From NCBI GenBank assembly GCA_942491415.1, contig CALOAD010000020.1, forward strand, positions 372,001 to 436,000: DNA of 64,000 bases, in the 5' to 3' direction. The position numbers and the translations under genes are program-made. This DNA comes from CALOAD01 sp942491415 (GTDB lineage: Bacteria; Cyanobacteriota; Vampirovibrionia; Gastranaerophilales; CALOAD01). Below, in pieces: positions 56,450 through 64,000 of the stretch (positions within the stretch are counted from its first letter, which is position 1; each line of letters begins with the position of its first letter). The notes under the pieces are model-generated. The model made no database searches, was not told the origin of the DNA, and was given only the letters and a program-made list of their open reading frames with translations.

Positions 56450-58939
56450 GTGCTTAAAGAACAGTATTTTCCTCAGGAAATAGAGAAAAAATGGCAAAAA
56501 TCGTGGGAAGAAAATAAAACAAACAAAACAAAAGATGAATCAGATAAACCTAAATATTATGCGTTATCTATGTTTCCCTATCCCTCAGGAAGACTGCACA
56601 TGGGACACGTTCGCAATTATACCATTACAGATGTAATCGCCCGATTCAAAAAAATGAACGGCTTTAATGTCTTACATCCAATGGGTTGGGATAGTTTTGG
56701 CTTACCTGCTGAAAATGCTGCTATAAACTCAGGAGTTAGTCCTGCGAAATGGACTTTTGAAAATATTGATTATATGAGAGATCAATTGAAGTCTTTAGGT
56801 CTTTATTATGACTGGGATAGAGAAATTGCAACATGTAAGCCCGACTACTATAAATGGACGCAATGGTTATTTTTAGAGTTTTATAAATCAGGTCTTGCGT
56901 ATAAAAAAGAAGCCGCCGTCAATTGGTGCGAAAAATGTGCAACAGTTCTTGCCAATGAACAGGTTATAGACGGTAAATGCTGGAGATGTGACGATGACGT
57001 TATTAAAAAGAATCTTTCTCAGTGGTTCTTAAAAATAACAGATTACGCTGATAAGCTTTTAGAAGATCTGGATCAATTAAAAGGCTGGCCCGATCGAGTA
57101 AAAACAATGCAAAAAAATTGGATAGGCAAATCACAAGGGACAATATTAAAATTAAAAGTTGCTGAACATCCTGAAATTGAGATACCTGTTTATACTACAA
57201 GACCGGATACGGCTTTTGGTATTACTTATCTGGTTTTAGCACCTGAACATGCCGGCGTTGAAAAGCTCACAACGCCTGAAAACAAAGAAAAAGTATGTCA
57301 ATATATAGAAAATGCGAAAAAAGCTTCTGAAATTGAACGTCTTTCAACAGAAAGAGTTAAAACAGGTGTTCCACTGGGAACTCACGTTATTAATCCTTTA
57401 AACGGAAAAAAAGTTCCTTTATGGATTGCCGATTACGCACTGGTAGAATATGGAACAGGTGCTGTAATGGCAGTCCCTGCTCATGATACAAGAGATTTTG
57501 AATTTGCTAAAAAATTCGATTTACCGATAATTGAAGTAATAAAAGACCCTTCTAAAACAAGCGAAGAATCATTAAACGAAGCTTATACCGAACCGGGTGT
57601 AATGGTTAATTCAGGAGAATTTGATGGTATCAGCAATGAAGAAGGCAAGAAAAAAATAACAGAATTTGCTCAGCAAAAAGGTTTTGGACACGCTCAAACT
57701 CAATTCAGATTAAGAGATTGGTTGATTTCAAGACAAAGGTACTGGGGGGCTCCAATTCCTATCGTATATTGCGATAAATGTGGAGTGCAACCTATACCTA
57801 ACGAACAATTACCTGTTCTTTTGCCTGAGGATGTAGACTTTAGCGTTAAAGGAAAATCTCCGATTCTTACTTCAGAAACTTTTCTTGATACAACTTGCCC
57901 TAATTGTGGAGGCACTGCTAAACGTGAAACTGACACAATGGATACGTTTATTTGTAGTAGTTGGTATTTTTTGAGATATATCGATCCTCTCAACACAGAA
58001 AAAGTCTTTGATACTGATAAAGTTAACCGCTGGATGCCTGTTGATCAGTATGTGGGCGGTATTGAACACGCTATTTTACACCTTTTATATTCAAGATTTT
58101 TTGTAAAAGCGCTAAAAGATAGAGGATTGCTTAATTTTGATGAACCTTTTGAAAACCTTTTAACGCAAGGAATGGTGTTAAAAGATGGATCTAAAATGAG
58201 CAAATCAAAGGGGAATACGGTAGATCCTGATGAAATATTCCAAAATTATGGAGCTGATACTGCAAGGTTATTTATCTTGAGTGATTCACCTCCTGAAAGA
58301 GATTTTGACTGGTCTGACGCAGGTGTTGAAGGTTGTTATAAATTTTTAAATCGAGTATGGCGTTTATTGTCGAGCGTGCAAGAAAATGCATCTTTGAAAA
58401 CTCAAGAAATAGATATGAATGCGCTTGATAAAGACTCAAAAGAACTCATTAGATTTACTCATTTGACCATTAAAAATATTTCATCTGATATAAGCAATGA
58501 GTTTCAGTTCAATACAGTGATAAGTAAATGCAGAGAGTTTGTGAATGCAATTTCTAACTTTGTTAATAACAAAAAACAAATGAACGAAAATGAGCAAAAA
58601 GTTCTCAGCTTTGCAGTTTCAACGCTTGTAAAGCTTATGGCGCCTATAACACCTCACCTTTCAGAAGAAGTTTGGCTTGGACTAGGGGGGCAAGGTTCGG
58701 TTCATAATCAAAAATGGCCTGAATACAAAGAAGAGCTAACAGTCGCTGATAATGTAACTTTGGTGATTCAAATAAACGGTAAGGTGCGTGACAAAATAGA
58801 AGCACCGATGAATGCGTCAAAAGAAGAAGCCGAAAAATTAGCTTTTAATAGCGAAAAAACCAAGCAATATGCAGAAGGAAAGCAAATAGTAAAAGTTATT
58901 GTTGTTCCTAATAAGTTGGTTAATATTGTAGTTAAATAA
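56450..58939 (+). CDS. leuS: Leucyl-tRNA synthetase
   Basis: An 829-residue class I synthetase charging tRNA-Leu. The HIGH motif is PSGRLHMGHVRNYT, KMSKS is GSKMSKSKGNTVDPD, and the editing domain (about 220-420) carries YTTRPDTAFG and the VPAHDTRDFEFA segment. A zinc knuckle CEKCATVLA..CWRC is present, and a second CDKCG..CPNCGG. The start is GTG at 56450 with AAAGGAAG just upstream. It carries its own leader element. The cognate tRNA-Leu(CAA) lies far away at 1584. Confidence 0.95.
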   Translation: MLKEQYFPQEIEKKWQKSWEENKTNKTKDESDKPKYYALSMFPYPSGRLHMGHVRNYTITDVIARFKKMNGFNVLHPMGWDSFGLPAENAAINSGVSPAKWTFENIDYMRDQLKSLGLYYDWDREIATCKPDYYKWTQWLFLEFYKSGLAYKKEAAVNWCEKCATVLANEQVIDGKCWRCDDDVIKKNLSQWFLKITDYADKLLEDLDQLKGWPDRVKTMQKNWIGKSQGTILKLKVAEHPEIEIPVYTTRPDTAFGITYLVLAPEHAGVEKLTTPENKEKVCQYIENAKKASEIERLSTERVKTGVPLGTHVINPLNGKKVPLWIADYALVEYGTGAVMAVPAHDTRDFEFAKKFDLPIIEVIKDPSKTSEESLNEAYTEPGVMVNSGEFDGISNEEGKKKITEFAQQKGFGHAQTQFRLRDWLISRQRYWGAPIPIVYCDKCGVQPIPNEQLPVLLPEDVDFSVKGKSPILTSETFLDTTCPNCGGTAKRETDTMDTFICSSWYFLRYIDPLNTEKVFDTDKVNRWMPVDQYVGGIEHAILHLLYSRFFVKALKDRGLLNFDEPFENLLTQGMVLKDGSKMSKSKGNTVDPDEIFQNYGADTARLFILSDSPPERDFDWSDAGVEGCYKFLNRVWRLLSSVQENASLKTQEIDMNALDKDSKELIRFTHLTIKNISSDISNEFQFNTVISKCREFVNAISNFVNNKKQMNENEQKVLSFAVSTLVKLMAPITPHLSEEVWLGLGGQGSVHNQKWPEYKEELTVADNVTLVIQINGKVRDKIEAPMNASKEEAEKLAFNSEKTKQYAEGKQIVKVIVVPNKLVNIVVK

Positions 58940-58942
58940 ATT

Positions 58943-58968
58943 AAACCCCTCTTTTTTGAGGGGTTTTT
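58943..58968 (+). terminator. Terminator of leuS
   Basis: AAACCCCTC, TTTTTT loop, GAGGGGTTTTT. Confidence 0.9.
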
Positions 58969-58988
58969 ATACTTAAAAGGAGTTAAAT

Positions 58989-59672
58989 ATGTCATTAAAG
59001 ATAAAGTTTTTAGGTCATAGTGCATTTATGATTTCGTCTGAAAACGCAAATATATTAATAGATCCGTTTATTAGCGAAAACCCACAAGCTCAAAGTGAAA
59101 TCGAGAAAACAAAACCAACTGATATTCTTGTAACTCACGCTCACGCCGATCACTTGGGAGATGCAATTCCTTTATCAAAGACATATAACGCACCTATTAC
59201 CGCTATTTTTGAACTTGCAAATTATTGCATGAATAAAGGTGCGAACGCTCAAGGTGTAAATCTTGGTGGAAAAGTCCCTTTTAGTTGGGGATATACAAAC
59301 TGGCTACCTGCAACTCATAGCAGTTCAACACCTGAGGGGGATTATGGAGGTTGTGCTGCCAGTGTTTTAGTTGGTTTAGATGGCGTTAAAATTTACCATG
59401 CCGGAGATACAGGGCTTCATTATGATTTAAAAATGGTCGGAGATTTTTATAATCCTGATATCGCTCTTTTGCCAATAGGCGGCTTTTTTACGATGGGAAT
59501 AGACGAAGCTGTACAGGCTGTCAAATGGTTGGGTTGCAAAACTGTAATTCCTATGCATTATAATACATTCCCACCTATTGCAGTTGATGCAAATGAATTT
59601 AAGCAAAAAGTAGAATCCGAAACTTCTGCCAAATGCATTATCTTGAATATGAATCAAACAGCAGAATTTTGA
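58989..59672 (+). CDS. UPF0173 metal-dependent hydrolase (metallo-beta-lactamase fold)
   Basis: A 227-residue protein of the UPF0173/YtkL group. The zinc motif is THAHADHLGD (His50, His52, Asp54, His55), with HSSSTPEGDYGG and HAGDTGLHYDLK further on and MHYNTFP near the C-terminus. UlaG, an L-ascorbate-6-phosphate lactonase, is a distant relative; the substrate of UPF0173 members is not established. AAAGGAG precedes the ATG. The terminator of leuS lies between. Confidence 0.9.
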   Translation: MSLKIKFLGHSAFMISSENANILIDPFISENPQAQSEIEKTKPTDILVTHAHADHLGDAIPLSKTYNAPITAIFELANYCMNKGANAQGVNLGGKVPFSWGYTNWLPATHSSSTPEGDYGGCAASVLVGLDGVKIYHAGDTGLHYDLKMVGDFYNPDIALLPIGGFFTMGIDEAVQAVKWLGCKTVIPMHYNTFPPIAVDANEFKQKVESETSAKCIILNMNQTAEF

Positions 59673-59786
59673 TCAATTTCTAACCAAACTAACCCATGTA
59701 GATACTCGGTTGAGCTTTAAATAGCCCTTAAAAACACTGAAAAACTTATAGTTTTCTTTGAGTTAAATAATATAATTTAAAATCAA

Positions 59787-60677
59787 ATGAAGACTATTTT
59801 TCAAAAAAATTTGCTATGTTTTATTATATTAATGTGTGTTCAAACAACTGCACTTCCCTCTTGTGCTGTTGATTTTGCCTGGTCTTCGCCAAAGAGTATT
59901 GAACATAGATTTACAAACTTAAGAATGATTTTTGCTGACAGATATTTGCAATATGGAGATTTAGACCACGCACGAAAAGAACTTTTAGATGTTTTAGAAT
60001 ATGATAAAAAAAACATTCAAGCGCTTTTATACCTGGCTATTGTATCAGAGGATTCAGAAGAAAATAAATTGGCAGAACAATGCTATAAAAGTATTCTGGA
60101 AATTGAGCCGAAAAATAAAGAGGCAAATCATTTATACGGACTTTTGTTAGACAAATTAAATAAAATGGAAGAGAGTCTTGAATATCTGCAAAAAGTAAAA
60201 GTTATAGATCCTTATAATGCTGATATAAACTATGATATAGGCGTTGTTTATGCAAAAAATAATGACTTGCAAAATTCTATACCTTATTTTGAAAACGCTG
60301 TAAAATTAAACCCTAATTTTTCAGAAGCACATAATAATCTTTGTTATAGTCTTTCTTGTAGAGGTAAATACGATGAAGCATTGCCTTCATGCAAAAAAGC
60401 CATAGAATTAACACCTGATAGTATTGCAGCGCAAGATAGTGCAGGTTTTGTTTATATGGGGTTAAACCTTTATGATTTAGCCCGAGAACATTTTTTAAAA
60501 GCGCTTAAACTAGCTCCTGAAATTGATGAGATCAATTTGCATTATGCTCAATTATTGGAAAAAACAGAAAAAATTAAAGAATCAATAATTTATTATAAAC
60601 GCTTTATTGAGTTTACTAATGACGATTTGAAGAAAGAAGAGATAAAACAAAAAATTCAAAAACTGGAGCAATTATAA
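59787..60677 (+). CDS. Exported TPR protein
   Basis: A 296-residue protein with a signal peptide (about residues 1-27, ending SCAVDF) and at least five TPRs from about 50 to 290, for example ALLYLAIVSEDSEENKLAEQ, INYDIGVVYAKNNDLQNSIP and EAHNNLCYSLSCRGKYDEAL. A C-terminal helix is Lys/Glu-rich. The Cys at the end of the signal peptide (PSCA) is not in a good lipobox. Periplasmic scaffold by analogy; partner unknown. Confidence 0.82.
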   Translation: MKTIFQKNLLCFIILMCVQTTALPSCAVDFAWSSPKSIEHRFTNLRMIFADRYLQYGDLDHARKELLDVLEYDKKNIQALLYLAIVSEDSEENKLAEQCYKSILEIEPKNKEANHLYGLLLDKLNKMEESLEYLQKVKVIDPYNADINYDIGVVYAKNNDLQNSIPYFENAVKLNPNFSEAHNNLCYSLSCRGKYDEALPSCKKAIELTPDSIAAQDSAGFVYMGLNLYDLAREHFLKALKLAPEIDEINLHYAQLLEKTEKIKESIIYYKRFIEFTNDDLKKEEIKQKIQKLEQL

Positions 60678-60758
60678 TCATCCATACTGATTATTGCCAA
60701 AGAGTGCTTATTTAGCTATAGTTAAAAATAAGATTTTTTAATATAAAGGGTTATAGCC

Positions 60759-60971
60759 TTGGTCGAAGAGTTAAAAGGACCTAGTTTATTTGAGATAAAA
60801 CAATCCATTCAGGAAAAAAATTGGGTGGAGTTTTGCACTGTTAACGATAAAACTTTAAAAGGGCAAATCCTTTGGTTTGACATTAATACCTTCCATTTAA
60901 TATTAGAAGACGGTAAAGAAGTAACTCTTTTAAGACAGTCTATAATCTATTACAGCATTTTAAAATCATAA
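60759..60971 (+). CDS. hfq: Hfq-like Sm protein, divergent cyanobacterial type
   Basis: A 70-residue Sm-fold protein. The helix GPSLFEIKQSIQEKNW is followed by the Sm1-like strands VEFCTVNDKTLKGQILWFDINTFHLIL in two parts and an Sm2-like GKEVTLLRQSIIYYSI in place of the canonical KHA box. This matches the divergent Hfq of cyanobacteria, where the sRNA-binding surface is altered. It starts at TTG 60759 with AAAGGG a short way upstream. The 3' end overlaps the convergent gene by 6 bases. Whether it binds small RNAs is open. Confidence 0.75.
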   Translation: MVEELKGPSLFEIKQSIQEKNWVEFCTVNDKTLKGQILWFDINTFHLILEDGKEVTLLRQSIIYYSILKS

Positions 60972-62003
60972 ATTTATATTTTCGACTTGATTACAAGCGG
61001 TGCTTCCTTTTGGGAAAATTACAACAGGAGCTTTTTTTTCGTTCTCTGCAAGCTTAGCAGGCTTCCAATAGTCTTTAACTAAAACTTGTTGGCTTCTTTT
61101 GCATTTGAGTCCTAAGTTTTCAAATATTTCAAGTTGCCTCGGACTTCCTTGTAAATATTTTCTTAGGTAAATATACAAATTCGCATCGGGATTTTTTTGC
61201 TTTATAAAGTTAGTACAATAGGCAATTATATCTTCGGTATATTCCAGATAAGGCAATGATAAAAGTAAATCCAGCCAGTAATTTTTCCCGTCTTGAGTCA
61301 ACAACGTAAAATGTCCTTCAATTGAATTTCTGGAATAATCTTCAATAACCATTCTTTTTAGTTTTAAGTCTTTATTTTTAGGCAAAAACGATTTAAAAAT
61401 TGATTTTCTAAAATCTCTTTTATTTTTCACAAGTGAATGTCTGAACTGCGGAAATAAAGCTTGCTGATAGAGATCTAAAATTCGAGGCGCATCACTGCGT
61501 TTTGACTTTCTAAAATTGCTGGAATTATATTTTTCAAAATCTTTATTTAAATCTTCCAGTTGCCAGATTTGGATTTGACTACAGCTTCTAAACATACAAA
61601 CATCTCTTAAAAGCTGTATAACTTCGGCATACTCTTCGTCAATAACTGCAATTATAGTTTCGGTACCGGCTCCACCGTATTTATTTACAATAAAATCAAC
61701 TAACTGCTTGCCGACATCAAAAGAATTTGTGTTTAATAATAATTTGTTTATTTTCCATCGGGTCTTTTCAGCCCCATCGGGAATTACGCTTATAAGACCC
61801 AGTAACTCATTTTTTTCAATCGCAATATATGATTCTTGCAAAAATTTTTGGTTCATAGGCAAAAGATCATGAAGTACATCAACAGGAAATGGAGTAAAAT
61901 CACTCTCCGTAATTTCCTCTGATGAAACACCAAAATCAAGACAAGAAACCAATTCTTGAAGTTTTTTAATATCAAAAAGTGTAAGTCTTCTAATCTTTGC
62001 CAT
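60966..62003 (-). CDS. GNAT-like acetyltransferase-related protein
   Basis: A 345-residue protein that looks like a tandem GNAT fold. An N-terminal unit (IRRLTLFDIKKLQELVSC, then YIAIEKNELLGLISV) and a C-terminal unit (FRKSKRSDAPRILDLYQQAL, then IEGHFTLLTQDG) are seen. The acetyl-CoA loop Q/RxxGxG is poorly preserved in both, so activity is doubtful. Its reading direction is away from the following GNAT gene (62106), and a shared region of 102 bases holds both starts. Substrate unknown. Confidence 0.6.
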   Translation of the reverse strand: MAKIRRLTLFDIKKLQELVSCLDFGVSSEEITESDFTPFPVDVLHDLLPMNQKFLQESYIAIEKNELLGLISVIPDGAEKTRWKINKLLLNTNSFDVGKQLVDFIVNKYGGAGTETIIAVIDEEYAEVIQLLRDVCMFRSCSQIQIWQLEDLNKDFEKYNSSNFRKSKRSDAPRILDLYQQALFPQFRHSLVKNKRDFRKSIFKSFLPKNKDLKLKRMVIEDYSRNSIEGHFTLLTQDGKNYWLDLLLSLPYLEYTEDIIAYCTNFIKQKNPDANLYIYLRKYLQGSPRQLEIFENLGLKCKRSQQVLVKDYWKPAKLAENEKKAPVVIFPKGSTACNQVENINL

Positions 62004-62105
62004 AAAAAATCCTTTAAGAATTATTTCAGGGTTTCATATTTACTATATCATTTTATAATAAAAGTGAATATATTTGTATTAGTAGAAGATGAAATGAAGT
62101 AAAAA

Positions 62106-63104
62106 ATGAACAGTCAAAATCAGGTAATAAAATTAGACGGCAATTCGGTTGATAGCATAAAAGCGCTATACGAAAACTTTAAAGAAAGGTCTTTAAAGGA
62201 TTATTTGTTTGAACTTGCACCTTTAGATTTTGTAGACTTTGCCAATTGTATAAAAAAAGAACTTTTAACCGGATTTATATTGATGGAGGATTCGACTCCT
62301 AAAGCTTTTTTGATATATACTGCAGCTTTAAATGATTCTATAGAGCTTAATTTGATTCATTGTATTGATGATATTGATCTACAACAAAGACGTTTGACAT
62401 TATTATCTCATTTTATAGAAGAAATAAAAAAAGAAAATAACTGGAAGGTCATTAGCTATCCGATGATGGGGATTCAAGATTCTTTTGTTCATTATATAAC
62501 TCATTTTGACTTTGAATTGGTTGGGCAAGCCGTCGTTAAATTTGACTTTTCAAATGATACAAGCAAAAATATTTTTTCAAAAATAGAAAAACCTCAAATA
62601 CCTCAGGGGTTTTCTATTGAAAAATGGAAAAATGAGTATTCTAATGAAATTATTAAAGTTATTTATGAAGCATTTAAAAATACTCGTGATGCAGATTTTG
62701 ATCCTAGATATAAAACATTGGATGGCTCGTTAGATATCCTTCTTAAGATAGTTGAAAATGTATACGGAGATTTTTTGTCTGACTCAACAAGAGTTTTAAA
62801 GCACCACAATGCAGTTGTAGGTGTTTGTTTTACTAATCTCACGGCCTCTACTATTGCAAATATTCCACTCATTGGACTCAAAGAACAGTTTAAAGGCAAA
62901 GGGCTTGGTAATGCATTGTTACATGCCTCTACAGAAGCTCTTTTGGATATGCAAAATCAAGGTGTAATAAATGTGAGAGAAATAAACGCAAGTGTAGATA
63001 CAGACAATCACAATGCAATTAAAATGTATCGAAAAATGGGATATAAAGAGGATTTTTCATATACTCACGCATTCTTAAAGAATGAAAACAGCGTTTATAA
63101 CTAA
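62106..63104 (+). CDS. GNAT-family acetyltransferase, two-domain
   Basis: A 332-residue protein with a diverged N-terminal GNAT-like half and a canonical C-terminal half. The acetyl-CoA motif is LKEQFKGKGLGNALLHAS, with NASVDTDNHNAIKMYRKMGY as motif B. Two-domain GNAT proteins include mycothiol synthase-like and peptide/antibiotic acetyltransferases. The substrate cannot be inferred. It diverges from the GNAT-like gene at 60966. The start has a GAAGTAAAAA upstream, a weak ribosome site. Confidence 0.75.
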   Translation: MNSQNQVIKLDGNSVDSIKALYENFKERSLKDYLFELAPLDFVDFANCIKKELLTGFILMEDSTPKAFLIYTAALNDSIELNLIHCIDDIDLQQRRLTLLSHFIEEIKKENNWKVISYPMMGIQDSFVHYITHFDFELVGQAVVKFDFSNDTSKNIFSKIEKPQIPQGFSIEKWKNEYSNEIIKVIYEAFKNTRDADFDPRYKTLDGSLDILLKIVENVYGDFLSDSTRVLKHHNAVVGVCFTNLTASTIANIPLIGLKEQFKGKGLGNALLHASTEALLDMQNQGVINVREINASVDTDNHNAIKMYRKMGYKEDFSYTHAFLKNENSVYN

Positions 63105-63135
63105 AATATCATACTTAAAGTAATATATGTAACAA

Positions 63136-63194
63136 TTTTAGGTTTATAAGTAACCTAAAACCTTTTATAAACAATATTTGATGTATTGTTTATA
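63136..63194. promoter_or_regulatory. Two successive inverted repeats upstream of the TRL genes
   Basis: First, TTTTAGGTT and AACCTAAAA (63136-63160, loop 7). Second, TATAAACAATA and TATTGTTTATA (63166-63194, spacer TTTGATG), an 11-bp perfect inverted repeat 30 bases before the TRL start. No T-run follows either. An operator or leader hairpins are both possible. Confidence 0.5.
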
Positions 63195-63224
63195 TGTACT
63201 TTTGCCTTAAAAGGGGGTGTAGTG

Positions 63225-63662
63225 TTGTATAAAAAGTTTTTTAGTTTATTTTTTGTAGCTGTTTTAGTGTCAAATACATTTATTATTCCAGCCTTCGCAA
63301 GTGTAGGAATTGGCGGATATAGATATATCGAAGGTGGTAGTTTCTATAATTCTGTAGATATTCCTTTAGACGCAGCAAAAGAAGGAAGTAAGGAAGAAAT
63401 TACAGAAAGCAATGATAATATAGTTAACGTTTCAAATGAACAATTACCTGAGTTTGTTAAGCATCTATCAGTGGGAGAATCCAGTAAAACTAATATACTT
63501 GGGCTTATAGACATTGGTGATGCAGGTGTTTATAGAGCAGCAAAAAATGGTGGAATTAAAAAAATTCATTACGTTCAAGTAAAGAAAGAAAAGGTTTATA
63601 TACCTTTTATTTTCATTCCGATTTATTTTACAAAACTCGTTACAAATGTCTATGGTGAATAG
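63225..63662 (+). CDS. TRL-family exported protein, copy 1
   Basis: A 145-residue exported protein with a signal peptide ending PAFAS. The body carries the TRL-family pattern ILGLIDIGDAGVYRAAKNGG, then IKKIHYV and TNVYGE at the C-terminus. TRL proteins (named for a tRNA-associated locus) are small periplasmic or outer-membrane-associated proteins of unknown function. An insertion of about 40 residues (EGSKEEITESND onward) distinguishes it from copy 2. The frame extends to TTG 63186, but GGGGG at 63213-63217 favours TTG 63225 (GTG 63222 also possible). Confidence 0.75.
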   Translation: MYKKFFSLFFVAVLVSNTFIIPAFASVGIGGYRYIEGGSFYNSVDIPLDAAKEGSKEEITESNDNIVNVSNEQLPEFVKHLSVGESSKTNILGLIDIGDAGVYRAAKNGGIKKIHYVQVKKEKVYIPFIFIPIYFTKLVTNVYGE

Positions 63663-63676
63663 TTAAGGAGAATATA

Positions 63677-63994
63677 ATGTTAAAAAGATTACTTCAATTA
63701 GGTCTTATTCTTACTCTTTTAAATACAGGAATTGCAAATGCAATGGGTTTATTTTATACAGACTCAACTTATCCTGTAACAGCAACAGGAGCGAGAACAA
63801 CAAAAAATTTAAATTATCTGAAAAAAGGTCAATCAGATGCTATTAATATTTTAGGTTGTGTTGAATTAGGCGATGCCGGTATTAATAAAGCAACAAAAGA
63901 TGGCAATATTAAAAAAGTTCATTTTATTGATGTTAACGAAAAAACAGTATTTGTATTTTTCAGAAAAATAACAACCAACGTTTACGGTGAATAA
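63677..63994 (+). CDS. TRL-family exported protein, copy 2
   Basis: A 105-residue exported protein. The signal peptide is about residues 1-21 (IANA). It shares with copy 1 the ILGCVELGDAGINKATKDG, IKKVHFI and TTNVYGE blocks, and has the usual TRL N-terminal GLFYTDSTYPV. AAGGAG lies about 8 bases before ATG, 14 bases after the first gene, so the two form an operon from tandem duplication. The gene ends 6 bases before the window does. Confidence 0.8.
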   Translation: MLKRLLQLGLILTLLNTGIANAMGLFYTDSTYPVTATGARTTKNLNYLKKGQSDAINILGCVELGDAGINKATKDGNIKKVHFIDVNEKTVFVFFRKITTNVYGE

Positions 63995-64000
63995 TAAAGA

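Overview
The window is AT-rich bacterial DNA using the standard bacterial code (TAA, TAG and TGA all act as stops). It is densely packed with mostly housekeeping genes. No single marker fixes the taxon. A lipopolysaccharide transport cluster (lptC-lptA-lptB-lptF) shows a Gram-negative envelope. The Hfq-like protein is of the divergent cyanobacterial kind. There are several type IV pseudopilin-like genes, a HydE-type maturase, a K+-type membrane pyrophosphatase, and lineage-specific proteins that begin with a short N-terminal F-x-G motif. Together these suggest a non-photosynthetic relative of Cyanobacteria (Melainabacteria/Vampirovibrionia, possibly Gastranaerophilales). That placement is inference.

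Layout. 1-1.1 kb: a small membrane protein among copies of a short GTCATTGCGAG...GAAGCAATC repeat. 1.1-1.7 kb: tmRNA and tRNA-Leu(CAA) on the minus strand. 2-5.5 kb: an orphan HicB-like protein, a secreted glycine-rich protein, two tandem pseudopilins and an unannotated 51-residue ORF. 5.5-7.6 kb: FtsB/DivIC-like protein, a class I aminotransferase and a Flp-type pilin. 7.7-11.1 kb (minus): the lpt operon. 11.3-14.6 kb (minus): an orphan DNA methyltransferase and the membrane pyrophosphatase. 15-20 kb: a lineage protein, hisS-rph (minus), metG-tatD and a third pseudopilin. 20.9-21.5 kb: a hairpin-rich non-coding block bounded by perfect 23-bp inverted repeats. 21.6-30.9 kb (minus): a TPR protein, a peptide transporter, nrdR, lgt with a TPR lipoprotein gene, a matrixin-like protein whose catalytic Glu is Gln, a radical SAM protein and dnaX. 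31-36 kb: an S66 peptidase, a HEAT/HExxH protein, rpmB and ribF. 36-38.4 kb (minus): rpsA and a group 2-type sigma factor. 39-43.7 kb: a giant helicase overlapping an Fe-S PD-(D/E)XK nuclease gene. 43.8-47.3 kb: glmS, a 50-residue ORF and pgi. 47.5-52.8 kb (minus): a DHH phosphoesterase, a chemoreceptor and hydE. 53-64 kb: clpB, a Spy/CpxP-like protein, leuS, an UPF0173 hydrolase, a TPR protein, hfq, two GNAT-like proteins and two tandem TRL-family proteins.

The most unusual signal is a roughly 125-nt element present twice. One copy lies before the sigma factor gene (minus strand, 38421-38550) and one before leuS (plus strand, 56307-56430). Both are in the sense direction of the gene they precede, and they are nearly identical over most of their length. 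The element contains two helices that compete for the same strand, so it looks like a switch-type leader RNA, although an operator or a short mobile repeat is not excluded. Next in interest are the 638-bp inverted-repeat block, the rearranged AddAB-like helicase/nuclease pair and the matrixin-like protein with the HQxxH site.

Start codons were moved downstream of the longest open frame wherever a Shine-Dalgarno sequence decided it: the HicB-like gene, the first and third pseudopilins, rpsA, the sigma factor, clpB, hydE, the methyltransferase and the first TRL gene. Many intergenic spaces hold clear Rho-independent terminators, listed individually.
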